From NCBI GenBank assembly GCA_024635475.1, contig JAGXIW010000003.1, positions 518,663 through 582,662 on the forward strand: a DNA stretch of 64,000 nt, in the 5' to 3' direction. This stretch comes from a bacterium (GTDB taxonomy: Bacteria; Patescibacteriota; Gracilibacteria; BD1-5; UBA6164). Positions 10,141 through 21,398 of this stretch are shown here, in pieces. Position 1 is the first letter of the stretch. Every line of letters starts with the position of its first letter. The position numbers were made by a program, and so were the translations under genes. Below the pieces are notes generated by a model that made no database searches, was not told where the DNA came from, and was given only the letters and a program-made list of their open reading frames with translations.

Positions 10141-11766
10141 ATGAAAAAATATATAAAAATAGAAGAAATTAAATTGAATCTAAATGATCCTGAAAATTTA
10201 CTTCAAGAAAAAATCGTAGAAATATTAGGAATAAAAAAAGAAGATATTTTAAATTTTAAGATTGCAAAAAAGGCTATTGATTCAAGAAATAAAAGAAATA
10301 TAATCTTTGTTTATTCTGTTTTAGTTAATATAAAAAACCAAGAAAAAAATTTTCAAAATCTAGATAAATTAAGTGAACAAATAAAAATTAATCTCAAAAA
10401 ACATAAAGTAAGAATTGAAGAAGAATTTATCTACGAGATTAAAAAAATAAAAAATAAACCTAAAAATTCTCCGATAATAATAGGTTCTTGACCGGCTTGA
10501 TTATTTTGTGCTTTGGTTTTGGCAGAAGCTTGAATGAATCCTATAATAGTAGAGAGATGAAAAAAAGTAGATGAGAGAATCAAAGATGTGGAATTGTTTA
10601 CTAGTACTTGATTACTCAACAACAACTCAAATATACAATTTGGTGAATGATGAGCAGGTACTTTTTCAGATGGGAAACTCTATACTCTTATAAATGATAG
10701 GAGGAGTAAATTTATATTTGAAGAATTTGTAAAAGCCGGAGCTCCTGAGGAAATAATTTATGATGCAAAACCTCATATATGAACAGATAAACTTAGGATA
10801 CTCGTAAAAAATCTGAGAAAAAAGATTATCTCTTTAGGATGAACTTTTAGGTTTGAAACTTGTTTGACTGATATAGAAATAGTAGAAAATAAACTTAAAT
10901 CTATAATTTTGAATAATAAAGAAAAACTAGAAACTTCTGATTTGATTTTGGCTATATGACATTCTGCTCGTGATACTTTAGAAATGCTTTACAATAAGTG
11001 AGTAGAAATGAAAGCAAAACCATTTGCTATGTGAGTCAGAATTGAACATGATGCAAATTTGATCAATAAATCTCAATATTGAGATAATTATAATAATAAA
11101 AAACTTTGAACAGCTAGATATAAATTAGTAACTCATAACGAAAAAGAAAGATCAGTTTACACTTTTTGTATGTGTCCTGGTGGTTATGTAGTGCCTGCTT
11201 CAAGCGAAGAAAATAGGCTTTGTCTAAATGGGATGAGTGAGTATGCACAAGATAGTGGTATATCAAATAGTGCATTACTTGTGCCTGTTAATCCTTTAGA
11301 TTTTGGATCTAATCATCCATTAGCTTGAATTGCATTTCAAAGATTTTGGGAAGAAAAAGCTTTTGTTCAAGGGGGAAGTGATTATAAAGCTCCTGCACAA
11401 TTAGTTGGAGATTTCTTAGCAAAAAGACCATCAAAGCATATATGAAAAATATCTTCAACTTATAAACCGTGAATAAAACTTACTTCACTTGATGAGTGTC
11501 TTCCAGAATTTATAACAAAAGCTCTTAGAATTGCATTACCAGAACTTGATAAAAAAATCAGATGATTTGCAAGTAGTGATGCTATACTTACTGCTATTGA
11601 AGCAAGGAGTAGTTCAGTAGTTAGATTTGCGAGAGATGAAAATGGTGAATCAAATATAGCTTGAATTTACCCCAGCGGAGAGTGAGCTTGATATGCTGGG
11701 GGAATAACTTCTTCAGCTATTGATTGATTAAAAATTGGGGAGAGTATAGTAGGGAAGTATGTTTAA
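10141..11766 (+). CDS. FAD-dependent dehydrogenase, COG2509 type
   Basis: A 541-residue flavoprotein of the NAD(FAD)-utilising dehydrogenase group. After an N-terminal domain of about 110 residues comes the dinucleotide-binding motif IIIGSGPAGLFCALVLAEAG, then NNNSNIQFGEGGAGTFSDGKL, and a C-terminal FAD-contact segment GIYPSGEGAGYAGGITSSA; each is typical of the group. Its physiological substrate is not known. ATG at 10141 is preceded by AAGGAA, a plausible ribosome binding site. It heads a plus-strand cluster with the PEP domain, CapA and TsaC genes. Confidence 0.85.
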
Positions 11767-11844
11767 ATATATAACACATTTAATTTAAATTATAAAAAAA
11801 TAATAAGTATACTTTTCTAAATAAATTAACACACCACTACATAA

Positions 11845-12151
11845 ATGAAAAAAATATAATATTTGAATATTTACAGGTTATGTAGAATGAATTTTATTAG
11901 ATGAAAACAATATAAATTCAGAAACAGAAAAAAATATTATTTTATATACAAAAATATTGTCACCTGAATTAACTAAATATTTTCCAATTATAAAATGAAT
12001 AATTTCAGAAAAATGAAGATATCTATCACATCTTTCCATAGTTGCTCGTGAAAACAAAATTCCTGTGGTTATATCTTCAGGCATGAATAACTATAATTTA
12101 TGAGATTATATTATAATTGATTGAAGTAATTGAAAAATAATAAAAATATAA
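11845..12151 (+). CDS. Stand-alone PEP-utilising enzyme swivelling (phospho-His) domain; frame shift at an A7 run
   Basis: The frame encodes about 100 residues containing KGIISEKGRYLSHLSIVAR and ENKIPVVIS, then GDYIIIDGSNGKI. This is the mobile phosphohistidine domain of PEP synthase, PPDK and PTS enzyme I, with the catalytic His in LSH. No ATP-grasp or PEP-binding domain is fused or adjacent. The best start, ATG at 11845, is separated from this frame by a run of seven A; removing one A gives MKKYNIGIFTG. The in-frame open stretch begins at 11825 but has no ATG, GTG or TTG. A sequencing error, slippage or a recent mutation are all possible. Confidence 0.65.
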
Positions 12152-12153
12152 TT

Positions 12154-13272
12154 ATGAAATATATATTAGTAATACTTTTTTTCTCAATATCAATTCTAAC
12201 ATTTGATTTATATGTTATAAATTATCACTATTATGATAATTATAGTTTTAATAATTTTATAAATAATAAATTAATAAAAAACAATGCTTGTTATGTTAAA
12301 AATAATAGATTATTGAATAAAGATAGTCATATTAATATCACATTTTTATGAGATGTAATGATATGATGAAGAGTGAGAGATGCAATAAATAAAAAATGAT
12401 ATGAATATGTATTTTCTTGAACACAAGATTTTTTATCAAAAAAAGATTTATTAGTACTGAATCTAGAGACTTCAGTTACAGAATCTAACAAAAAAAAGAA
12501 TAAAACATATACTTTTAAAGCTGATAAATATCATTTAAATGGATTAAAATCGTTTAATAAAAAGATATATGTAAATTTAGCTAATAATCATGTGTGAGAT
12601 TTTTGAGAAGAATGAATGATTGATACAATCAATAACTTAAATGAATATAATATTGATTTTTTTTGATTATGAAATAATATTAATGAGGCAAATAAAATAA
12701 AAATTATTACAATTGGAGATACAAAAATTTGATTAATTTGACAAAATTGTATTAATCCAATCTCTTTTAAGGCCTGAGAAAACAAGATCTGAACAGCTTT
12801 TTTCGATAAGGTAATATTGAAAAATGAGATAGACAAAGCAAGACTAGACAATGTAGATTTACTTATATTGAATTGACATTGTTGAATCGAATATTCAAAT
12901 TCGCCTAATAAAACACAAATAGATTATTATCATTATGCTATTGATAATGGTATTGATTTGATTATTTGACACCATCCTCATTGGTATCAATGAATAGAAA
13001 AATATAAGTGAAAAATTATTTTTTACAGTTTAGGTGATTATGTATTTGATATATTTAGATGAAGAAGAACCCAAGAAGGTATAATTGCGGATATTTTTAT
13101 AAAAAATAAAAAAATAAATAAAATTAATATAGAAGCAGTTCATATATACGATTATTGAAATACAAAACTAGCAACAAGTGAACAAAAAAAAGTGATATTA
13201 GATGAGTTACAATTGTTAAGTGATAAGTTATCTGATATTAAAACAATTAAATATTGATTTATAGATTTATAA
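12154..13272 (+). CDS. CapA-family (PGA_cap) metallophosphatase-like protein
   Basis: A 372-residue membrane-anchored protein: a hydrophobic N-terminal segment (about residues 3-22) followed by the PGA_cap domain with DVMIGGRVRD, LVLNLETSVTES, VNLANNHVGDFGE, LILNGHCGIEYS, IIGHHPHWYQG and YSLGDYVFD. CapA proteins belong to the calcineurin-like fold and take part in poly-gamma-glutamate export or remodelling; the role here is unproven because no capBC is nearby. ATG lies 2 bases after the PEP-domain stop, suggesting translational coupling. Confidence 0.85.
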
Positions 13273-13292
13273 TTTTCTAACAAATAAAACTT

Positions 13293-13847
13293 ATGATATA
13301 CATAATCCCAACTGATACTTGTTACTGAATAGCATGTTCATTAGATGATATAACAAATTATGAGAAAATATACAAAATAAAAAAAAGAAGTTTTGCAAAA
13401 CCTATAGCTATTATGGTTTTGGATTTCAATTGGTTAAAAACTAATACTACACTAAATGATAAGCAAATTGAGTTTCTAAAAAATTATAATAAACCTTTTA
13501 CTGTGCTTACAAATTCAGTTCCAATATCTCTATGGTTAAATTATGAATCAGAAAACTGAGAATGATTTCAAAATAGAGATATGTACAAAAAAATCGCACT
13601 TAGAGTAGCTCATAATGATGCACAAAAGAAATTAATAAAAGAAATTTGACCTATATTTTTAACAAGTGCAAATACTTCCGGAGAAAAAGAAATTTACAAA
13701 AAAGAAGAGATAAAAGAAGCTTTTAGTTATTATCTTGAGAAAAAAATAGTAGAAATATTACCATGAGAAGTCGGGAACAATAAATCATCAGATATATTTG
13801 AATTTTCTTGAGATGGACTTTGAATTAGATATTTGAGGAAAAATTAG
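13293..13847 (+). CDS. tsaC: Threonylcarbamoyl-AMP synthase (Sua5/YrdC family)
   Basis: Makes threonylcarbamoyl-AMP for the t6A37 modification of ANN-decoding tRNAs. The 184-residue YrdC domain starts with IPTDTCYGIACSL and shows the KKR...KPIAIMV substrate motif and FLTSANTSGE near residue 130. The Sua5 C-terminal domain is absent, as in short TsaC proteins. It closes the plus-strand cluster 20 bases after CapA and converges on the AI-2E family gene. Confidence 0.88.
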
Positions 13848-13852
13848 AAAAC

Positions 13853-14977
13853 TTATTTTATAAACTTATTTTCTTTTTCTCTTTTTAAAATATATGGTTT
13901 TAAAAATACTTTGATAATTGAAATAATTGGAATTGTAAATAAAACTCAAGTTATTCAGAAAAGGGCTCATCATATAGACATTGATATTAAAACTATGAAA
14001 GGTGAAAGTGAAAGAGTTTTTCCCATTATGTATGGTACTAAGAAATTTCATTCTATTTGTTGGATAATTAAGTATACTACTAAAACTCCTATAAATGCAT
14101 TTAATCCAGATCATAGAGATATAGACAAAGCTAAAAACATAGAAATAAAAGTTCACAAGAAAGGTATAAACTCCATAAATAAAGCTATTAAAGCAAGTGA
14201 AAGTATTCAACTGATATGAATTCAAAATATCTTTAAAATAAGTAATCAAAACAAAGTTAGAAAAAACATTGCTATTCCTAATATTAATTGTCATTTTAAC
14301 CATACTGTTAATATATGTATTACTTCTTTTTCATTATCAAAAACATATTCTGATAATCTTTTAGGTAACACAGCATAAAATACTTGTCTTGCATTTTTTC
14401 TTTCAAGTACTATAAAAATAGTAAATAAAAATAACAAAACAAAGTTAAATATTCAAGACCCAACTGAAAATATAAATCAAGCTCAACTTGTTATAAAAGT
14501 CTTTAGGTTTCATCATAAAAATGTTGAAATCTGAGTTGAATTTTCTTTTATTAGAGTTAGTACTTGTTCTATATTTAAATTATTTATAAAGTTTTCAACA
14601 ATTGGTGGTAATCAAAATCAATGAATTCAAGATTTATTATATATATCAAGAAGATTATTTGCACCATCAGTAATCCAAGTTATAAGTACTAGGAATTGGT
14701 TAACTATTAGAGGAATTATCAAAAACATTATTAGTACAACAACAAGAAGTAATCAAGCAAATATCAATATTATTCAAATCAAATCATTTATTTTCCACTT
14801 ATTTAGTCTATTTAAAAGAGGTGAAAAAAGTACACTCAAAAATAATGATAATACAAGCAATACCAAGATATTTGAAATGTTATACAAAAACAAAACAAGA
14901 ATTAATAATAAAATTACAGTTAAAACCTTTTTTACAAAATAGCTATATTCTAGACTTTGTGCATCTTTTTCCTTCAT
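13853..14977 (-). CDS. AI-2E family transporter
   Basis: A 374-residue polytopic membrane protein of the PF01594 family (YdiK/PerM/TqsA). About eight hydrophobic segments are visible: a pair at residues 20-50, one near 70-95, a central group around 190-225 and a C-terminal group from 230 onward, with the family-typical segment near residue 275 (MEFIPFLGTFISMFLALS) and FLVPYIMGKTLSLSP. Family members export varied substrates, not only autoinducer 2. It converges on tsaC with only 5 bases between stops. Confidence 0.85.
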
Positions 14978-15096
14978 AATTTTTGATAGTTAGTGGTAAT
15001 GAATCTATTTTACTTAAAAACCTTAAATTGCAAATTGAAAAGTTAAATATTTTGAGTAAAATATCTGAAGAAAAAGTATTTAAATTAATTTAATAT

Positions 15097-16425
15097 ATGG
15101 AAAACATAGAAATCATAGCTGATAAATTAACACAAATCTGAAAAAACTTATTTATAGTTTGATGATATGTAAGAGCTAAGATTTTGTGAATAGATTATAA
15201 ATGAGATATAGATTTGACTACAGATGCAAATCCAGAGGAAATGGAAAAGGTTCTTTTTGTTGTGGCTGAAGTATGAAAAAAATATGGTACATTGGTAATA
15301 AGAGAATGAAATGAAGTTTTTGAAATAACAACTTTTAGAGAAGATATTTGAATTTTGGACAATAGAAAACCTGTAGAAGTAAAGTTTACTACGGATTTAT
15401 ATCTAGATGCAAAAAGAAGAGATTTTACTTTTAATTCTATTTATTTTGATGTTCAAAATGATTTGTTTATAGATCCAGAAAATGGGATAGATGATTTTAA
15501 AAATAATATAATAAGATTTGTTTGAAATCCTACAGATAGGATAAATGAAGATGCTTTAAGGATTTTAAGATTTATAAGATTTAAAAATGCTTATAATTTG
15601 TCCTCAGCATTTGATAATTATTTTGATATATTAAAAGGCAATATAGATTTATTAAAAAATATAAGTACAGAGAGGATAAAAGATGAATTTGAGAAGATTT
15701 TATTGCTTGAAAATAATATACAAGCTTTAAAAGATCTAAAACAAATTTGATTTTTTGCTTTATTTTTTCCTGAAATTGATATCCTTGATAAAGTCTCTTG
15801 ATGACCAAAATATCACCTGGAATGAGATGTGTGGACTCATACATTGATGACTATAGGGGAGTTAAACAATATCTTTGAAAAATGATTTGATACATATGAT
15901 AAAAATTGAAAAAGTATAATAAAGTATTTTGAAAATACTGAGAAAATTATATTGTATCGGACTATGTTATTACACGATATTTGAAAATATGATACTTATG
16001 AAAAGTGTGATAATGGAAATTCACATTACTTAAATCATGAACATATTTGAGTAGAAAAATTTAATGATATACAAAAAAGATTTATATTTACAAATAATCA
16101 AAAAGATATAATTTCTTGGTTAATAAATAATCACTTAAAAGTTTTCAAAGTGTCAGAAATGAGAATATTAAAAGCAAGGAAGATTATGATGCATAAATAC
16201 TTTGAATATCTAATGGTTATCTGATTTTCAGATCATTTATGAAGAATTCCAGCGAGTCAAGATTTGATAATCAACTTACAAGATTTTTATAAAGAGTTTT
16301 TATTAATATTAAAAGACAAAAAATTTCTTACTTGAAAAGATATTTTAGAGAAATATCCTGATTTAAAGTGATATAAAATAAAAGAAAGACTTGAAGCTAT
16401 GAATGATAGGATATTGGGAGAGTAG
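15097..16425 (+). CDS. cca: CCA-adding tRNA nucleotidyltransferase with HD domain
   Basis: Adds or repairs the 3' CCA end of tRNAs. The nucleotidyltransferase head (about residues 1-150) has FIVGGYVRAKILG, the catalytic carboxylates in DIDLTTDANP, and the neck motif RRDFTFNSIYFD. Then comes EDALRILRFIRF and a C-terminal HD domain with LLHDIGKYDTY. It is 442 residues. Codon 288, just before LLHD, is a rare CGG at a position where relatives often have a hydrophobic or aromatic residue. The one tRNA in the window already encodes CCA, so repair is a likely role. Confidence 0.93.
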
Positions 16426-16458
16426 GTTTTGTTGAATCCGTAAAAGACTTAAATAAAC

Positions 16459-16481
16459 AAAAAAACACCTCTAAAGGTGTT
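16459..16481 (-). terminator. Terminator of the tRNA-Arg gene
   Basis: AACACCT / AGGTGTT stem with a 4-nt loop and a T-run on the minus strand, 17 bases after the tRNA 3' end; it also lies between cca and the tRNA on the plus strand. Confidence 0.75.
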
Positions 16482-16497
16482 ATTATCTCAGCGAGTA

Positions 16498-16573
16498 TGG
16501 TGCTCCCAGCAGGATTCGAACCCACGACCTCTAGGTCCGCGGCCTAGCGTTCTTCCAACTGAACTATGGGAGC
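16498..16573 (-). tRNA. tRNA-Arg, anticodon GCG, CCA encoded
   Basis: The minus strand folds into a canonical 76-nt cloverleaf: acceptor GCTCCCA/TGGGAGC, D-stem GTTC/GAAC with GG in the loop, anticodon stem CTAGG/CCTAG, T-stem GTGGG with the TTCGAAT loop, discriminator A and encoded CCA. The anticodon loop is CCGCGGA, so the anticodon is GCG (Arg, CGC/CGU) and position 33 is C instead of the near-universal U. Bacteria usually decode CGU/C/A with inosine from an ACG anticodon, so GCG is unusual. Confidence 0.85.
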
Positions 16574-16627
16574 AAAAAAGAAAAATCTGCTAAATTATAA
16601 ATAAAAATCATCAAATAACAAATTTTT

Positions 16628-18985
16628 CTATAAATCTTTCTTGTCAATCATCGCTAAAGCTAGTTTTATATCTACATAATTTATATCTTGTCTTTCTTTA
16701 TTTAATTCAGTTTTTATTTCTCATAGTTTAGTTAATTCCAATTTAGAAGTCAATAAAAACTCTTTTATAAATTTCAATCTTTTTAATTCTGAGAGTTTCA
16801 TAACTTCATTTAATGGGATTTTTCAGTAACTATAAAGTCAGATTATATGTCATTCTATTGTTTGTTTTGTGAGTTCTCTTTGCTTTGTTATCTCATCAAT
16901 TGAAAGTCATTTTGTGTACAATTCCAAAGTCTGAGTGTATGTATCTATTTTTTCTACTTTTGTTATCTCTTTAAGTTTTTTTATTTTCTTTGTTTTTTCT
17001 TCTTTGGCTTTATCTAGAAATTTACTTGCTTTCATAAATAGACTTGATTGTAAATCATCAATTTCTTCAAGTAAGATATTGTTATTGAAAATAGCCAATC
17101 TTCATCTTTCTGATAGTCATATTTTTGGGTATTGTCAGGCTGATTTGTATAGGAATCAAGAATTTATAAGTACTTCAAAAACTGATATAATTATATCTTT
17201 GTTATATTCTTCTAAAATAGCATAATCCTTGTCTAAATCTAAATCCCATTCAGTGATTTTTTTCTCTTTACTTCAAACAAGTATAGAAGCCAATATATTA
17301 CCTCAAAATCTATTATCGAATCTTTTAATAAATTCCAAAACTATAAAATATGCTGCTGTTTTTACGATTTCTTTGAAATTTCAATTAACAAGTTTTTTCT
17401 TGTCTATGCAATAATCACAAACTCCACAATTATCTCATAGGTTTTTTATATCTTCTTCATCGCCAAAATATTCTAGTATAAATCTCTTTCTACAACCTGG
17501 TTTGAAAAGTAATTTTTTGATTTGTTCAAGTTTAAAATAAGATTCATTTTTTAAAATATCTTGATGATCCCACAAAATAGGGATGTCTTTATGTTCTTTT
17601 TTTCATAAAGTTATAGTAATTCATCTTCATCTAAAATCTTCAGCTCATTCTTGTGCATCAAATCATCTTTTCATAACTCCATATTTTTCAAAGATTTTCA
17701 CAATACTTCAGACTTTCATACCACTTTTTAATCCACTTTCTTTAGCAAGCTGATCATAAGTTCTAAGAATTTGGTGATCTTTTCATCCAAAAGCTGTGAA
17801 ATCATGAAATATATAATCATAAAGTTTAAGTATATCTTCTTTCCCGGGATAAGCATTTTCTATAAAAAACTCTTGTATAATCGTGTCTTGATAAGATGCA
17901 ATTACAATAGAATAACTTACTTTTCAATCTCTTCATGCTCTTCAAGCTTCTTGGTAATAGTTTTCTATACTTCCAGGCAAGTTATAATGAATTACATATC
18001 TGATATCTTTTTTATCTATTCACATACCAAAAGCATTGGTTGCGACTATCACATCATAACCTGAATCCATAAAATTATTTTGTTCTGATTCTCTATAGTT
18101 TGCTTTCATTTCTCCGGTATAAATTCAAGCATTGATTCACTCATCTTTTAAGTGTTCATATACTTCTTTTACGGCTTTGATAGATGAACAATAGATTATT
18201 CAAAAAGGCGGAGTTTTTTTAATTATTTCAATTACTTTATTAAGTTTATCTTCTTTTTTTGTTATTTCTCTTATGATAAAAACTAGATTTTTTCTATCAA
18301 ATCATTTAGTGTACATCTTATAGTTTTTAAGCCCAAGCCTCAAAACTATATCTTCTCTTACTTTTTTTGTAGCTGTTGCCGTTAGTGCAACTGTAGGGAA
18401 CCCTCACCCTAGCCCTCTCCCATAGGGCGAGGGAATAGAATCTCCTTCTTCATATTCATTTGAAAAGGGAGGTTTTTTTAAATCATCAATAAATCACTTT
18501 ATCTTCATATAACTTGGTCTGAAATCATGTCACCATTGGCTTATACAATGAGCTTCATCGATAGCAATAAGGGAGATATCTACATTTTTAATCACTCTTA
18601 AAAAGTGCTCGTCGTGAAGTCTCTCTGGAGCTATGTACAAAAACTTGATACATCTAGGTTCATCAGGTATATTTTGACTGATTTCATCTAATATAAATCT
18701 CTTGTCCACAACTGAAATACTTGAATTTATAAACTCGGTTCTGATTCCTAGTTCGTTTAATTTATCAACCTGATCTTTCATCAAGGAAATAAGAGGGGAA
18801 ATGATGATAACAAGTCCAGGAAGCATAATTCCAGGGAACTGAAAAGTCAGAGATTTACCTCATCAAGTAGGCATAAAAACAAGAGTATCATTTTTTGCGA
18901 TGATACTTTCTATTATCTCGAGTTGTCATTCTCTAAAGTCTTCGAGTTTAAATTTGTCTTGGAGGATTTTTTGTAGGTTTTGCAT
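16628..18985 (-). CDS. recQ: RecQ-family ATP-dependent DNA helicase, with inserted repeat
   Basis: A 3'-5' DNA helicase of 785 residues. Motif I is MPTGGGKSLTFQ, motif II DEAHCISQWGHDFR, motif III ALTATAT, motif VI near EAGRAGRDG. A zinc-binding cluster follows (GCRKRFILEYF...CGVCDYC), then a long C-terminal region with an HTH_40-like segment. A GC-rich palindromic repeat at 18395-18436 is translated in frame just before motif III (local residues SPYGRGLGGGFP), lengthening the region between motifs II and III. Confidence 0.92.
18395..18436. repeat. GC-rich palindromic repeat inside recQ
   Basis: CCCTCACCCTAGCCCTCTCC followed by CATAGGGCGAGGG, flanked by AGGGAA and GGGAAT, in a GC-poor gene. 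The element is in frame and adds roughly a dozen residues. Similar CCCTCACCC/GGGCGAGGG palindromes are known as dispersed repeats in many bacteria. Confidence 0.75.
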
Positions 18986-19003
18986 TTTGTTTTGGGGGAT
19001 TAG

Positions 19004-19972
19004 TTATTCTTGTTTAAGTTTTTCTTCTATTAGTTCTTTTAATGCTTTTAGTTGTACTTTTTTATCTTCTTTTATTTTTTTAAATAATAAGCCATCTATT
19101 TGTTTTGCTAATTTTTTTAAATTTTTTTCAGATATTTTATTAAGTTTATTTCATAATTTATTTTTTAATAAAGTTTTATATGTATTTTTCAGTTCTAATT
19201 GTTTTTCAATTATATTTTGTTTTTCTATTTTTTTCTTTTCTTCATCATCTTGCATTTTTTTATTAAATTCATCATTTTTCTTTTTGATTATGAAATCTTC
19301 ATAAGATTCACAAATTTGCATTATTTTTTCATCAAATATATTTAAATTTAATAAAGTATTATTATAAGAATCAATATCTATTATGTAGTCTTTGTATTTA
19401 TCACGAATAGTTGTATCTATTTCAAGTAACTTATCATAAAAAGTATTATATGTTAATACTTGTAAAGAAGTAGTATCCATAGATGGATATTTTTGCTTTA
19501 GTTCAGTTTTTAATTTTGAGTATATAGTTCAATTATTAATATACTCACTGTATAAAATTTCGATCTCAGTTTTCTTTCCATTAATTATATCTTTTCTGAG
19601 ATCAAAATTATCTGTAAAATTATTTTTGTTATAACTCTGTATAATTTTATCTTTATATTTTTTTACAGTAGAAATAGAAATTAAAGTATTACAAAATCAT
19701 CAATTTTTAATATGTTCCTCAATTTTGATAGTATGTTGTGTTATGAATTCATTAATTATACTTTCACTTCATTGATAATTTTGGTAATCTATTTTTATGT
19801 TATCAAAGTTTATACTATAATGACAATGATAGTTTCATATATATAAGGTTCATCAAAGATTATTATATTCTTGATGGCATCAATTTATATCAACATCTCA
19901 TTGATGAGCATTTGTATTTAAAATAATACTTGAATTAAATATAAGAAATAGTAAAATAAAATATTTGTGCAT
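19004..19972 (-). CDS. Secreted protein with a YHYH-like Cys/His motif and coiled coil
   Basis: A 322-residue protein with an N-terminal signal peptide (MHKYFILLFLIFNSSIILNTNA). Just after it is a motif HQGDVDINGCHQEY...NYHCHYS, resembling the GCH...YHCH motif of YHYH-type extracytoplasmic domains. The rest is Lys/Glu rich and the last 120 residues read as a long coiled coil. No catalytic domain is recognised. It lies 18 bases upstream of recQ on the same strand. Confidence 0.7.
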
Positions 19973-20016
19973 ATCTTTATAATTAATAATATAAAATTGT
20001 ATATTTAAATAATAAT

Positions 20017-20436
20017 TTATTTATATAAATTAATACATAAATCTTTAGATTTATTATAATTACTTTCTAAGTCTTCTCTAATTCAATTAACAATAGATTC
20101 AGGGACTCAGCATTCTCCATTATTTATTTGAGTTTCTGAAAATCAATAAGCTTTACAAGTTTTATTTTCTTTTTCAATTTTTAACTTTGAGTAAATATTA
20201 TAGGCACTTGTAAGACAATTTTCTAATTTGTTATTTTTTTCTGAAATATTTTTATAGTTATTTATATCTAATTCAAGTTTTTCTATTTCTTTAGAAGTTT
20301 TAGATTTTTCTTTTTGCATTTCTGTAACTTGCTTTTCTAACCCACTAATTTTTTTGTCTTTTTCATCGTTCCAATCAATAGAGCAACTTGATAAAAGTAG
20401 TGATAAAGTTATTAATAAAGCAAATATTTTTTTCAT
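20017..20436 (-). CDS. Putative lipoprotein with coiled coil
   Basis: A 139-residue protein with a lipoprotein signal peptide: MKKIFALLITLSLLLSSCSI, lipobox LSSC, Cys at residue 18. A heptad-rich helix follows (about residues 30-80, ISGLEKQVTEMQKEKSK). The C-terminus has three further Cys. It precedes the YHYH-like secreted protein by about 44 bases, so the two may act together in the envelope. Function unknown. Confidence 0.75.
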
Positions 20437-20471
20437 ATGTGAATTTTAATAAATAAATTATTTTTTAGTTT

Positions 20472-20552
20472 TGTCATTGCGAGTTTTTACGAAGCAATCT
20501 ATTCATTATATTGTTTCATGTTCTCTGGATTGCTTCGTATCTCGCAATGACA
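20472..20552. repeat. Palindromic repeat (TGTCATTGCGAG / CTCGCAATGACA type)
   Basis: TGTCATTGCGAG...GAAGCAATC faces GGATTGCTTC...CTCGCAATGACA over 81 bp. It overlaps the 3' end of the KilA-N gene, whose stop codon lies inside it. Confidence 0.85.
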
Positions 20553-21330
20553 ACTTTTTACCTCAATTAAACTTACTATTCACATCTAGTTTAATCAAAG
20601 ACTTCATTTGAGTTATTGCAATTTTGTTTAGAGTTTCTAGTCTTTCGGATTGTTTGATTCACATTTTTATAAACTCTGCATTTAGACTTTCTAGGTTTGC
20701 TAAAATGATTAGTTGCTCTATATTTGCTTCATCTCGAATATTTCATTTCTTAGAAGTATTGTTTTCTCTCCATTCTCTTGCTGTTGTTCCAAATAAAGCT
20801 TTGTTTAGTATATCTGCTTCATCAGAATAAACAAAATTTATTTCATTTTTAGAAAGTTCTTTTGGAATCAAGTTTTCTTTTATAGCATCAGTATGAATCT
20901 TGTAATTTACTTTTGTTAGAAATCTCTTTGCACTCCAATCTAGAGTTTTAAATTCTTCTTGTTTTAGTCTTTGAAATTCTTTGATAAAATAAAGCCTAAA
21001 TTCAACAGAAAGCCAATTTGCAAATTCAAAAGCTATATCTTTATGAGCAAATGTTCATCAATATTTTCATGATTTTGATATTATTCAAATTGCATTTAAT
21101 CAAGCTTCTTTTTTAAACACCTCGAATTCGAGGTGTTTAAAATCTGAATTATTTAAATTCTCCCATAATCATAAAAATTCAATAGTATTCCTATTTCTCA
21201 TCCAATTTTGAATAATTTGTTCGCTTTTATTTCATTTATGCTTCGCTATATCTGTTAAACTTATAAAATCATCATCTTTAAATTTTATAATTTTAATTTC
21301 AGTTCATAGAACTTTAACTTGTGGATTCAT
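20506..21330 (-). CDS. KilA-N domain protein ending inside a palindromic repeat
   Basis: A 274-residue protein with an N-terminal KilA-N domain (about residues 15-110: ISLTDIAKHKGNKSE, NWMRNRNTIEFLGLWE, then GKYGGTFAHKDIAFEFANWL), a DNA-binding module common in phage and mobile elements. The C-terminal part (GNIRDEANIEQLIILANLE) is the usual companion of chromosomal copies. The final 17 or so residues are encoded by the palindromic element, so an insertion probably replaced the original end. Its CGA codon in NIRD is at a conserved Arg position. Confidence 0.85.
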
Positions 21331-21398
21331 AGATAAAATTATTTTAATAATTTATATTAATTTTAATTATTGCAAATTCGCCATAATTAAGAAGAAAC

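Noticed and set aside
13911..14219. Plus-strand open frame opposite the AI-2E family gene
   Set aside because: The minus-strand frame encodes a continuous family match; the plus-strand frame is its antisense shadow.
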